A stretch of 64,000 nt of DNA from Pseudomonadota bacterium. GTDB lineage: Bacteria; Pseudomonadota; Gammaproteobacteria; Burkholderiales; JABEVD01. A program made the position numbers and the translations under genes. Of the stretch, positions 1-7,786 are shown one piece after another (position 1 is the stretch's first letter; each line of letters begins with the position of its first letter). Location: the NCBI GenBank assembly GCA_021802545.1, contig JAJZRS010000013.1, positions 1-64,000 of the forward strand, given 5' to 3'. The notes under the pieces were generated by a model. The model was not told the origin of the DNA and did not search any database. It saw nothing but the letters and a program-made list of their open reading frames with translations.

Positions 1-64
1 GTCTATGTCGGATCCCTAAGGATCCTCAGACGCCAAGCGCCCACACCTATCGACTGTATATTTT

Positions 65-73
65 TAAAGAGCA
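65..73 (-). promoter_or_regulatory. boxA antitermination element of the rrn leader
   Basis: The minus strand reads TGCTCTTTA, identical to the core of the E. coli rrn boxA, which is the RNA site bound by NusB/NusE. It lies about 40-50 bases downstream of the P2 -10 element and is followed by the GTGTGGGC leader sequence, so the context supports the call beyond the nine-base match. Confidence 0.8.
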
Positions 74-118
74 GTTCCGCTGTCACACTTCCGTCATGCA
101 AATCAGCAGAGAAGCGGA

Positions 119-147
119 ATCTTACAGCTTTTCGAGGACTCTTGCAA
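119..147 (-). promoter_or_regulatory. rrn P2-type sigma70 promoter
   Basis: On the minus strand TTGCAA, a 17-base spacer and TAAGAT form a good -35/-10 pair. The -35 is at 142-147 and the -10 at 119-124. Transcription would start near 112 and run leftward through boxA. It is the downstream member of a tandem pair, as is usual for rrn operons. Confidence 0.7.
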
Positions 148-194
148 GCCCCCGTTTCCCGATTCAGGTTCCGCGCAATCGAGGAAAGGGCCGA

Positions 195-223
195 ATTCTA
201 TATGCTTAATTCGGGCGTGGCAA
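195..223 (-). promoter_or_regulatory. rrn P1-type sigma70 promoter
   Basis: On the minus strand TTGCCA (218-223), exactly 17 bases, then TAGAAT (195-200), followed by a GC-rich discriminator (TCGGCCC), a hallmark of growth-rate-controlled stable RNA promoters. The -35 lies only nine bases past the fdsD stop codon, so no terminator separates the formate operon from this promoter. Confidence 0.7.
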
Positions 224-231
224 GCTTTATT

Positions 232-456
232 TCAGGAGAGCAGATTCCTGTGCCTGGCGAGTGCTTGCGCGACGATGGGCTTGAGCTCGTCCGCCCCGTG
301 CTCGTCGACATGAGCGAGCAGGGCGGACCTCATCCTGGGCTCCCAGAATTTCTTCAGATGCATGGCGACGTCCAGTACCGATTCCTCCTGCTCGGGCATG
401 CCCTCGAAGAAGGAGCCTATCCTGTTCGCCATCCTGACCAGGTTCTCAATGTCCAT
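232..456 (-). CDS. fdsD: Formate dehydrogenase delta subunit FdsD
   Basis: A 74-residue protein in the position and size of FdsD, the small accessory subunit of soluble NAD-dependent molybdenum formate dehydrogenases. It carries the family pattern of an N-terminal ENLVRMANRIGSFFE helix and an HLKKFWEPRMR segment. The FdsD family is thought to help cofactor delivery or maturation together with FdsC. It is the last gene of the operon and overlaps the end of fdsC by 11 bases. Immediately downstream is the rRNA promoter. The call is firm from context and sequence pattern; the precise role of the family is less certain. Confidence 0.9.
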   Translation of the reverse strand: MDIENLVRMANRIGSFFEGMPEQEESVLDVAMHLKKFWEPRMRSALLAHVDEHGADELKPIVAQALARHRNLLS

Positions 457-1252
457 GCTGATCCAGCCTGTGGGGGTTCGAATAGACGGTATGCCCGCTG
501 CGTCTGGCGAAGCCGATGAGGGTCATGCCGGTGCCTTCGGCGAGATCCCTGGCGAGATTGGTCGGGGCGGAGACTGCTGCGAGGAATTCTATGCCGACGG
601 TGGCCGCCTTCTGGACCATCTCGTAGCTTGCGCGGCTCGTGACGAGCAGCGCGCCTTGCGAGAAATCCGTTTTGCAGGCTGACAGCGCGCCGATCAGCTT
701 GTCGAGCGCGTTGTGCCTGCCGACATCCTCCTTCACGCAGAGCACTTCCCCGTCCCTCGACACCCAGGCAGCGGCATGGGTCGCCCCCGTCATCAATTGC
801 AGAAGCTGGTGCCTGGGCATGGCTTCGAGCGCATGATGGAGCGCTTTTGAACCCATCCTGAAATTGTCGGACACGGGATCCGGGCGCCTGATCGCGGCAT
901 CAAGCGTCTCGACCCCGCAAAGGCCGCACCCCGTCCTGCCCGTCATGTTCCTCGAGGAAAAGACGTAGGAGGAAAACGCATCCTCGTCTATCTCCATCAT
1001 GATCCTGATCCCTTCCCGCGCCTCGATGATCTCGATGGCTTTCAATTGGGAAGCATCCTTCAATATCCCCTCTGTCAGGCTGAATCCCAGGGCGAAATGT
1101 TCCAGGTCGGCAGGGGTGGCGAGCATCACTGCGTGCGATGCGCCGTTGTATTCGAGCGCAACCGGCACCTCCTCTGCGATGTCGTCCTCGACGGGCTCGA
1201 CGTATTCTCCCCGCCAGCGCTCGACTGGACGATGGGCTGATACCGGCTTCAT
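446..1252 (-). CDS. fdsC: Formate dehydrogenase accessory sulfurtransferase FdsC/FdhD
   Basis: A 268-residue FdhD-family protein. FdhD transfers sulfur from a cysteine desulfurase to the molybdenum bis-MGD cofactor, without which formate dehydrogenase is inactive. The diagnostic CxxC (CGLC, Cys109 and Cys112, in GRTGCGLCG) is present, as are the early EEVPVALEYNG strand and the KEDVGRHNALDKLIG segment typical of the family. Its start codon overlaps the fdsA stop (ATGA), indicating translational coupling. In operons of this type the gene is called fdsC. It acts in the cytoplasm on FdsA. Confidence 0.95.
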   Translation of the reverse strand: MKPVSAHRPVERWRGEYVEPVEDDIAEEVPVALEYNGASHAVMLATPADLEHFALGFSLTEGILKDASQLKAIEIIEAREGIRIMMEIDEDAFSSYVFSSRNMTGRTGCGLCGVETLDAAIRRPDPVSDNFRMGSKALHHALEAMPRHQLLQLMTGATHAAAWVSRDGEVLCVKEDVGRHNALDKLIGALSACKTDFSQGALLVTSRASYEMVQKAATVGIEFLAAVSAPTNLARDLAEGTGMTLIGFARRSGHTVYSNPHRLDQHGH

Positions 1253-4089
1253 GCCAGCGACTCCTTTGTGATGGCGAACGCTTCCTGCTCATGTGAAAAG
1301 CGCTTGTGCTTCTTCTGCCATTCGGAAGGACCGTGGGTCTTCTTCACCTCGACCGCGGTCACCTTGTACTCGGGGCAGTTCGTCGCCCAGTCCGAATTCT
1401 CCGTCGTGACGACGTTCACCCCCGAATCCGGGAAATGGAACGTCGTGTAGACGACGCCCGGCTGCATCCTTTCGGTCACCTTCGCGCGCAATGAAGTCTC
1501 ACCCGCCCGGGAAGAGACCAGCGCCCAGTCCCCGTCGACAATCCCCCGATCTTCCGCGTCCACGGGATGGATCTCGAGCAGGTCCTCCTGATGCCACGCG
1601 ACGTTCTCGGTCCTTCTCGTCTGGGCGCCGACGTTGTACTGGGAAAGTATCCTTCCTGTCGTGAGGATCAGCGGATAGCGCCTCGTCACCTTCTCTTCTG
1701 TCGGAACGTAGCGGGTGATGATGAACCTGCCTCGCCCTCTCACGAATTCGCCCACGTGCATGACTGGCGTCCCCATAGGCGCATGGTCGTTGCACGGCCA
1801 CTGGATGCTGCCCAGCCTCTCCAGCTTCTCGTAGCTCACGCCGCTGAAGGTGGGCGTGAGGGATGCGATCTCGTCCATGATCTCTGAGGGATGACCGTAG
1901 TTCATTGGATAGCCCAGGGCGTTGGAGAGGGCCATGGTGGCTTCCCAATCTTCCAATCCGGCTTTCGCCGGCATCACCTTCCTCACCCTCGATATCCTTC
2001 TTTCCGCATTGGTGAACGTGCCGTTCTTCTCCAGGAAGGACGAGCCGGGAAGGAAGACATGGGCGTATTTGGCCGTCTCGTTCAGGAAGATGTCCTGGAC
2101 GACGATGCATTCCATCTTCGACAAGGCCGCCGAGACATGCTTCACGTTGGGATCCGACTGGGCGATGTCCTCCCCCTGGCAATAGAGCCCCATGAAGCTG
2201 CCGTCGAGCGCGGCATCGAACATGTTGGGTATCCTGAGCCCGGGCTCGTTCTGCAAGGAAACGCCCCATTCTTTTTCGAAAAGATGCCGCACGCTATCGT
2301 CCGAGACATGCCTGTATCCCGGGAATTCGTGGGGGAAAGAGCCCATGTCGCAGGAGCCCTGGACGTTGTTCTGGCCGCGCAGGGGATTCACCCCCACCCC
2401 TTCCCGGCCTATGTTGCCCGTGGCCATGGCGAGATTCGCGATCGCCATCACCATGGTCGATCCCTGCTCGTGCTCTGTCACGCCGAGCCCGTAATAGATC
2501 GCGGCATTCCCCCCTTTAGCGTAGAGCCTCGCGGCGCGTCTCACTTCCATAGCGGGCACGCCTGTCGCCTTCTCCATCTCTTCCGGGGAATTCTCCGGAT
2601 TCGAGACGAATTGCCTCCATTCATCGAATGCCTTCTTCTCGCACCGCGCGGCGACGAACGCTTCGTCGAACAGGTTTTCGACAACGATCACGTGGGCGAG
2701 GGAATTGGCGAGTGCCACGTTCGTTCCGGGCCTGAGCTTCAGATGGTGGACGGCCTCGACATGGGGGGACTTCACGAGATCGATCGTCCTGGGGTCGGCC
2801 ACGATGAGCTTCGCCCCCGCGCGCAATCTCTTCTTCATGAGGGACGCGAATACGGGATGACCGTCCGTCGGATTGGCGCCGATCACCATGATGACGTCGG
2901 ATTTGAGCACAGAATCGAAGGTTTGGGTCCCTGCGGATTCGCCCAGGGTCTGCTTGAGCCCGTATCCTGTCGGGGAATGGCAGACGCGCGCGCAGGTATC
3001 GACATTGTTGTTGCCGAATGCCGCTCTCACCATCTTCTGGACGAGATAGGTTTCCTCGTTCGTGCAGCGCGATGAAGTGATCCCGCCTATCGAATTCTTT
3101 CCATACTTTTGTTGTATCCGCCTGAATTCGGATGCGGCATGATTGATCGCCGTCTCCCATGAAACTTCGACCCACGGATCGGTATTCTTCTTCCTGATCA
3201 TGGGACTGAGCATCCTGTCCTTGTGGGTTGCGTATCCCCAGGCGAATCTCCCCTTGACGCAGGAATGGCCGTGGTTCGCGAGGCCTTCCTTGTGCGGGAC
3301 CATGCGCACCAGCTCGCTTCCCTTCATCTCGGCGCGGAACGAGCAGCCCACCCCGCAATAGGCGCAGGTGGTCACGACGGCATGCTCCGGCTGCCCCATT
3401 CCGATCACGGATTTTTCTGAAAGGGTTGCCGTCGGGCAGGCCTCTACGCAGGCGCCGCAGGAGACGCATTCGGAATCCATGAAGCTCTGGTCTTCTCCCG
3501 GGCTGACCCTGGAATCGAATCCCCTTTTCGAGATCGTGAGGGCGAAAGTGCCCTGGACTTCCTCGCATGCCCTCACGCACCGGTTGCAGACGATGCATTT
3601 CGAAGGATCGTAGGAAAAATAGGGATTCGATTCGTCCTTCTCATCCCCCAGATGGTTCGCCCCTTCGTAGCCGTAGCGCACTTCCCTCAATCCCACCTGG
3701 CCCGCCATGTCCTGCAGCTCGCAGTCGCCGTTCGCTGAACAGGTGAGGCAGTCGAGCGGATGGTCTGAGATGTAGAGCTCCATGACCCCTCGCCTGATTC
3801 TGGCGAGATTGTCCGACTGGGTCTTCACCTTCATCCCTTCCTCAGCAGGGGTGGTGCATGAAGCGGGATAGCCGCGCCTACCTTCAACTTCGACGAGGCA
3901 GAGCCTGCACGAGCCGAAAGACTCCAGGCTTTCTGTCGCGCAGAGCTTGGGTATCCCCGTCCCGGCGAGGCCTGCTGCGCGCATGATCGAAGTGCCTTCG
4001 GGTACGGTGATCCTGTTCCCGTCTATCTCGAGGGTGACGGACCGGTCCGAAATTTTCGCGGGGGTGCCGAAATCTGTATCGCGTATCAT
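1249..4089 (-). CDS. fdsA: NAD-dependent formate dehydrogenase, molybdenum-containing alpha subunit FdsA
   Basis: Catalytic subunit oxidising formate to CO2. I place the start at 4089 (MIRDTDFG), overlapping the fdsB stop as ATGA; the ORF track adds 66 non-conserved residues. This gives 946 aa, usual for FdsA. The order of centres is visible: a [2Fe-2S] domain (Cys50, 61, 64, 78), an H-C-C-C site (His110, Cys114, 117, 123), two four-cysteine ferredoxin clusters (165-175 and 208-218), a further 4Fe-4S site (CAYCGVGC near 242-249 and Cys277), then the bis-MGD domains. VCHSPTGYGL carries the cysteine (370) expected to ligate molybdenum, followed by the catalytic His. It is a Cys-type, not selenocysteine, enzyme. 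Electrons pass to FdsB and FdsG. Confidence 0.97.
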   Translation of the reverse strand: MIRDTDFGTPAKISDRSVTLEIDGNRITVPEGTSIMRAAGLAGTGIPKLCATESLESFGSCRLCLVEVEGRRGYPASCTTPAEEGMKVKTQSDNLARIRRGVMELYISDHPLDCLTCSANGDCELQDMAGQVGLREVRYGYEGANHLGDEKDESNPYFSYDPSKCIVCNRCVRACEEVQGTFALTISKRGFDSRVSPGEDQSFMDSECVSCGACVEACPTATLSEKSVIGMGQPEHAVVTTCAYCGVGCSFRAEMKGSELVRMVPHKEGLANHGHSCVKGRFAWGYATHKDRMLSPMIRKKNTDPWVEVSWETAINHAASEFRRIQQKYGKNSIGGITSSRCTNEETYLVQKMVRAAFGNNNVDTCARVCHSPTGYGLKQTLGESAGTQTFDSVLKSDVIMVIGANPTDGHPVFASLMKKRLRAGAKLIVADPRTIDLVKSPHVEAVHHLKLRPGTNVALANSLAHVIVVENLFDEAFVAARCEKKAFDEWRQFVSNPENSPEEMEKATGVPAMEVRRAARLYAKGGNAAIYYGLGVTEHEQGSTMVMAIANLAMATGNIGREGVGVNPLRGQNNVQGSCDMGSFPHEFPGYRHVSDDSVRHLFEKEWGVSLQNEPGLRIPNMFDAALDGSFMGLYCQGEDIAQSDPNVKHVSAALSKMECIVVQDIFLNETAKYAHVFLPGSSFLEKNGTFTNAERRISRVRKVMPAKAGLEDWEATMALSNALGYPMNYGHPSEIMDEIASLTPTFSGVSYEKLERLGSIQWPCNDHAPMGTPVMHVGEFVRGRGRFIITRYVPTEEKVTRRYPLILTTGRILSQYNVGAQTRRTENVAWHQEDLLEIHPVDAEDRGIVDGDWALVSSRAGETSLRAKVTERMQPGVVYTTFHFPDSGVNVVTTENSDWATNCPEYKVTAVEVKKTHGPSEWQKKHKRFSHEQEAFAITKESLA

Positions 4090-5570
4090 ACGAAATCCTC
4101 CGGAAAATGGTCGAGCGCCGAGAGGACGGGATAAGGCGTCATTCCCCCCATCGCGCATAGCGAGCCGCTCAGCATGGTCTCGCACAGATCCCTGAGCAGG
4201 CCCTCCATTTTTTCCCCTTGTTTCATCCTGTCGATGACTTCCATTCCCCTTGTCGATCCTATCCTGCAGGGGGTGCATTTTCCGCATGACTCGATTGCGC
4301 AGAATTCCATCGCGTATCTCGCCTGCTTCATCATGTCAGCCGTGTCGTCGAAGACGACGATGCCGCCGTGCCCCAACGTTCCGCCTATCTTCACGAAGGC
4401 TTCGTAGTCCAAGGGGGTGTCGAAAAGGGAAGGCGGAATGTAGGCCCCCAGCGGGCCGCCCACCTGCGCCGCCTTCACCGGGCGGTTGGATGCGGTCCCG
4501 CCCCCGTATTCAAAGATCAGCTCGTTCAAGGTGATTCCAAATGCCTTCTCGATCAGCCCGCCTCTCTTGATGTTGCCCGCGAGCTGGATGGGAAGCGTCC
4601 CCCTGGACCTTCCCATGCCGTAATCCTTGTAGGCCTGCGCCCCATTCGAAAGGATGAAAGGGACGGAAGAAAAGGAGATCACGTTGTTGATCGCAGTGGG
4701 CATGCCGAAGAGGCCCGAAATCGCAGGCAACGGGGGTTTCGCCCGGACGATGCCGCGTTTGCCCTCGATCGATTCGAGCATCGCCGTCTCCTCCCCGCAC
4801 ACGTAGGACCCTGCCGCGCGCCTGGCTTCGAGATGGAAAGGCTTCCCCGAGTCCAGCACGGATTTTCCGAGATAGCCGCTCTTATCCAGGATGCCTATGG
4901 CTTTAACTAGCGTCGAATACGCATGGGGATATTCCGACCTCACGTAGATGTAGCCATTTGATGCGCCGACCGCAAGCGCTGCGATGGTCATCCCCTCGAT
5001 CAGCATGAAGGGATCCCCTTCCATCACCATCCTGTCGGAATAGGTGCCCGAATCCCCTTCGTCCGCATTGCAGACGACGTATTTTCTTTCGGAAACCGCA
5101 TCCTTCACCGTCTTCCACTTGATGCCGGTCGGAAAGGCAGCCCCTCCTCTTCCCCTCAGGCCGGACTCTAGAACCTCTTGAACGATCTCCTGCCCGCTCA
5201 TTTTCAGGGCCTTGTCCAGCCCCGAGAATCCGCCGTGACTGACATAGTCTTCCAGCGACAAGGGATCGGTGATTCCGATCCTGGAAAAGGTCAGCCTTTC
5301 CTGGTTCTTCAGATAACGGATCTCTTCCGTCCTGCCCAGATACAAAGGGTGGGCCGACTTCAGTTCCAGTATGGATTCGACGTCTTTTTCCGAGACAGGG
5401 CCGAATGCGATCCTGCCTTCATCCGTTTCGATCTCGAGCAGCGGCTCGAGCCAGTAGAGGCCGCGCGAGCCGTTCCTGACAGGATCGATCCCGCGCTCCG
5501 ACACGGCTCTGGCGACTTTCTCGGCACCAAGGGCGAGGGAGCCCGAATCTCCGGGCACGAAGACCTTCAT
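4086..5570 (-). CDS. fdsB: Formate dehydrogenase beta subunit FdsB (NADH-binding, NuoF-like)
   Basis: Diaphorase subunit that takes electrons from FdsA and reduces NAD+ at FMN. The start is set at 5570 (MKVFVPGDSG), where the ATG overlaps the fdsG stop as ATGA; the ORF track start adds 52 residues from inside fdsG. The product is 494 aa. Visible features are the glycine-rich FMN/NADH motif GLRGRGGAAFPTGIKW (about 137-152), the CNADEGDSGTYSDR segment, and a C-terminal 4Fe-4S site with CGKCTPC (429, 432, 435) plus Cys472. It is homologous to complex I NuoF. It lies second among the fds structural genes. Confidence 0.97.
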   Translation of the reverse strand: MKVFVPGDSGSLALGAEKVARAVSERGIDPVRNGSRGLYWLEPLLEIETDEGRIAFGPVSEKDVESILELKSAHPLYLGRTEEIRYLKNQERLTFSRIGITDPLSLEDYVSHGGFSGLDKALKMSGQEIVQEVLESGLRGRGGAAFPTGIKWKTVKDAVSERKYVVCNADEGDSGTYSDRMVMEGDPFMLIEGMTIAALAVGASNGYIYVRSEYPHAYSTLVKAIGILDKSGYLGKSVLDSGKPFHLEARRAAGSYVCGEETAMLESIEGKRGIVRAKPPLPAISGLFGMPTAINNVISFSSVPFILSNGAQAYKDYGMGRSRGTLPIQLAGNIKRGGLIEKAFGITLNELIFEYGGGTASNRPVKAAQVGGPLGAYIPPSLFDTPLDYEAFVKIGGTLGHGGIVVFDDTADMMKQARYAMEFCAIESCGKCTPCRIGSTRGMEVIDRMKQGEKMEGLLRDLCETMLSGSLCAMGGMTPYPVLSALDHFPEDFV

Positions 5571-6022
5571 TTTCCCTCCTCGAGAAGACTGTCCAGCTTT
5601 TCCGAATCCATCCTCGCATGCACTTCCCCGTCCAGCATGATTGCAGGGGAAGAAGCGCAAAGGCCGAGACAATAGACAGGCTCCAGGGAAAACGATCCGT
5701 CCCCGGAAATCCCGTGGAAGTCGCATCCCAGTGCATTTTTGGCATGCTCGGCAAGCGCATCGCCCCCCACCGCCTGGCAGGATTCAGCCCTGCATATGTG
5801 CAGCATATGCAATGCCGGAGGATCCTGCCTGAAATGATGGTAATAGGTGAGCACGCCGTGCACTTCGGCCCTGGATACGTTGAGCCCTTTCGCGACAATC
5901 GGGACCGCTTCTTTTGGTACGTATCCGAGCCTGTCCTGGATCGCATGCAGGATGGGCAGCATCGCCCCGGGGAGGGACCGCATCTCCTCGACGATCATTG
6001 TCACCGTTTCCTCATGCGTCAT
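5567..6022 (-). CDS. fdsG: Formate dehydrogenase gamma subunit FdsG (NuoE-like [2Fe-2S])
   Basis: A 151-residue NuoE-type thioredoxin-fold ferredoxin. Four cysteines at the family positions (Cys77, Cys82, Cys118, Cys122, in CRAESC and CLGLC) bind one [2Fe-2S] cluster. It partners FdsB in the NADH-reducing end of soluble formate dehydrogenase. The gene starts eight bases after the stop of the MFS transporter gene and its stop overlaps the fdsB start, so it belongs to one operon. Order and length match fdsGBACD operons known from Cupriavidus and other betaproteobacteria. Confidence 0.96.
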   Translation of the reverse strand: MTHEETVTMIVEEMRSLPGAMLPILHAIQDRLGYVPKEAVPIVAKGLNVSRAEVHGVLTYYHHFRQDPPALHMLHICRAESCQAVGGDALAEHAKNALGCDFHGISGDGSFSLEPVYCLGLCASSPAIMLDGEVHARMDSEKLDSLLEEGK

Positions 6023-6030
6023 GTCGCCTC

Positions 6031-7662
6031 CTATCTGAACAGCACGGAAGCCTTGATCAGGGTCTGAGAGACGCCCCAGATGAAGGGAATCCCCACGGCC
6101 AGCCAGGCCAGAATCACCGGGAGCGTGATGTCCTTGGCCTGCACGGCAGCGATGACATGGTCTTCTGCTGCCACATCATGTGAGACCTTTCTTTCGGCTT
6201 CCAGTTCCTCGTCCGTCATGTGGTGATGGGTCTCCACTGGCCTGATCAGCGCATTGGAAACCAGGCCGAGCAGGAGCAGCCCGACGAGAATGTACATGGT
6301 GATGTCGTAGGCGTCCGCCCTCTGGACGCCGTGGCTGAGCTGGAATTCGCGCACGTAGTTGATGAGCACGGGCCCTGCTATGCCTGCAGTCGACCAGGCC
6401 GTCAGGAGCCTGCCGTGGATCGCGCCCACCATCTGCGTGCCGAACATGTCCGCGAGATAGGCGGGCACTGTCGAGAATCCCCCGCCGTACATGGTCAGGA
6501 TCACGCAGAAGGCCAGCACGAACAGCGCGACGCTTCCCGTATGCCCGAGGGAGGGCGCGGACGCGTAAAGGACCATGCCGAGGATGAAGAAGGTGAAATA
6601 GGTGTTCTTCCTCCCGATCCAGTCGGAAATCGATGCCCAGAAGAACCTGCCCAGGCTGTTGAAGAGGCTCAAGAGTCCCGCGAATCCGGCCGCGACCGCT
6701 GCGATCTGGACCTTCTGGTCAGGCGTCAAATCGTTGAATGAGACCTGCAGCCCGACCAGCTTGCCGCCGAAAACTTCCTGGAGCATGGGGGAAGCCATCG
6801 AAAGCACGCCTATGCCTGCAGTCACGTTGAGGCAAAGGACCGCCCAGATGAGCCAGAACTGCCTGGTTTTCCATGCCTTGTCGAGATGAACGTGCTTGTG
6901 GGTCACCATCGCCTTGGAGGCTTCGGGAGAAGGGGGATTCCAGCCTTCGGGCTTCCACCCGTTCGGCGGGATCCTGTAGCCGATCGCGCCCATCATCATG
7001 GCGAAGAAATAGATGCAGCCCATGACCATCAGGGTCTGCGCAACCCCGACGGAAGTCGCGCTCGAGAAATGCTTCATGAGCATCACGGCGAGCGGAGCGC
7101 CGATCGAAGCGCCCCCGCCGTAGCCCATGATCGCCATGCCTGTCGCCATCCCGCGCCTGTCGGGGAACCACTTGATCAGGGTCGAGACGGGAGAGATGTA
7201 GCCTAGCCCCTGGCCGACCCCGCCGATGACGCCGCATCCCAGCCAGATGAGCCAGAGCTGGTGCATCATTGCGCCGATGCCGCCGAGAAACATCCCGCCT
7301 CCCCAGCACGCCGCCGCGATCGCGCCGGCCTTCCTGGGGCCGGCATGCTCGAGCCATCCGCCCCAAAGCGCTGCGGAAATGCCGAGAACGGCGATGAATA
7401 TCTCGAACGTGACGCTGAGCGCGCTCACCTTCCAGTCGCAGGAAGTGGTGAACATCGCCTGGAAAATGCCCGAGTCGGGCGTGCACGCGATCGAATGGGT
7501 GATGCCGAGCGACTTGGACAATGGAAGCCAGAAAACCGAAAAGCCGTAGGCCATGCCGATGCACAGATGGATCGCGAGCGCGGCGGGCGGGACGAGCCAT
7601 CTGTTGAATCCCGGTCCGGCTACGATTCTCTCCTTGGAAAAGAATGATGCTCCTGCTGTCAT
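6031..7662 (-). CDS. MFS transporter of the oxalate/formate antiporter (OFA) family
   Basis: A 543-residue major facilitator protein with twelve or so hydrophobic segments. Family signatures include the first-helix AIHLCIGMAYGFSVFWLPL stretch, GGWLEHAGPRKAG between the second and third helices, and WFPDRRGMATGMAIMGYGGG in the middle, all typical of OFA/OxlT-like permeases. A strong Shine-Dalgarno (GGAGGG on the minus strand) precedes the ATG. It is the first gene of the fds operon, eight bases before fdsG, so formate (or oxalate/formate exchange) is the likely substrate; that is inferred from context. The protein is longer than OxlT, with a hydrophilic stretch before the last helix. Confidence 0.85.
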   Translation of the reverse strand: MTAGASFFSKERIVAGPGFNRWLVPPAALAIHLCIGMAYGFSVFWLPLSKSLGITHSIACTPDSGIFQAMFTTSCDWKVSALSVTFEIFIAVLGISAALWGGWLEHAGPRKAGAIAAACWGGGMFLGGIGAMMHQLWLIWLGCGVIGGVGQGLGYISPVSTLIKWFPDRRGMATGMAIMGYGGGASIGAPLAVMLMKHFSSATSVGVAQTLMVMGCIYFFAMMMGAIGYRIPPNGWKPEGWNPPSPEASKAMVTHKHVHLDKAWKTRQFWLIWAVLCLNVTAGIGVLSMASPMLQEVFGGKLVGLQVSFNDLTPDQKVQIAAVAAGFAGLLSLFNSLGRFFWASISDWIGRKNTYFTFFILGMVLYASAPSLGHTGSVALFVLAFCVILTMYGGGFSTVPAYLADMFGTQMVGAIHGRLLTAWSTAGIAGPVLINYVREFQLSHGVQRADAYDITMYILVGLLLLGLVSNALIRPVETHHHMTDEELEAERKVSHDVAAEDHVIAAVQAKDITLPVILAWLAVGIPFIWGVSQTLIKASVLFR

Positions 7663-7749
7663 GCTGACCCTCCTTTTATTAGGATGAAATACGCAAATGA
7701 TTATTTTTTCGAAGATGGTAAACCACTTTCAGGCGATAAAAAATATGAT

Positions 7750-7786
7750 TTGCCAAGCCTCTTGTATATGAAATAAGATGCATATA
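7750..7786 (+). promoter_or_regulatory. Candidate promoter and palindromic operator of the formate-operon regulator
   Basis: TTGCCA (7750-7755), 18 bases, TAAGAT (7774-7779) is a plausible sigma70 promoter whose start point would fall at about 7786, the A of the regulator's ATG. There is no convincing ribosome-binding site, so the mRNA may be leaderless. Overlapping the -10 is an inverted repeat TATATG-N10-CATATA (7765-7786), which resembles ModE-type TATAT palindromes in layout. Autoregulation and control of the divergent MFS-fds operon are inferred. Confidence 0.4.

Larger units (their letters stand above)
1..188 (-). promoter_or_regulatory. Leader region of an rRNA operon (16S lies off the left edge)
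   Basis: Read on the minus strand this stretch contains TGCTCTTTA (boxA) followed about 15 bases later by a GATAGGTGTGGGCGC stretch. This matches the boxA plus GTGTGGGC (boxC-like) layout of proteobacterial rrn leaders. Two tandem sigma70 promoters lie just upstream. Near the left edge GGATCC-CTAA-GGATCC (10-25) can form a short hairpin. The 16S gene itself is not in the window, so this rests on leader motifs and spacing. Confidence 0.8.

Noticed and set aside
440-500. GGGTTCGAAT string resembling a tRNA T-arm
   Set aside because: It lies at the fdsC/fdsD overlap and no acceptor or anticodon stem can be paired around it.
142-519. 125-residue plus-strand ORF at the left edge
   Set aside because: It is antisense to fdsD and the rrn promoters and has no coding features.
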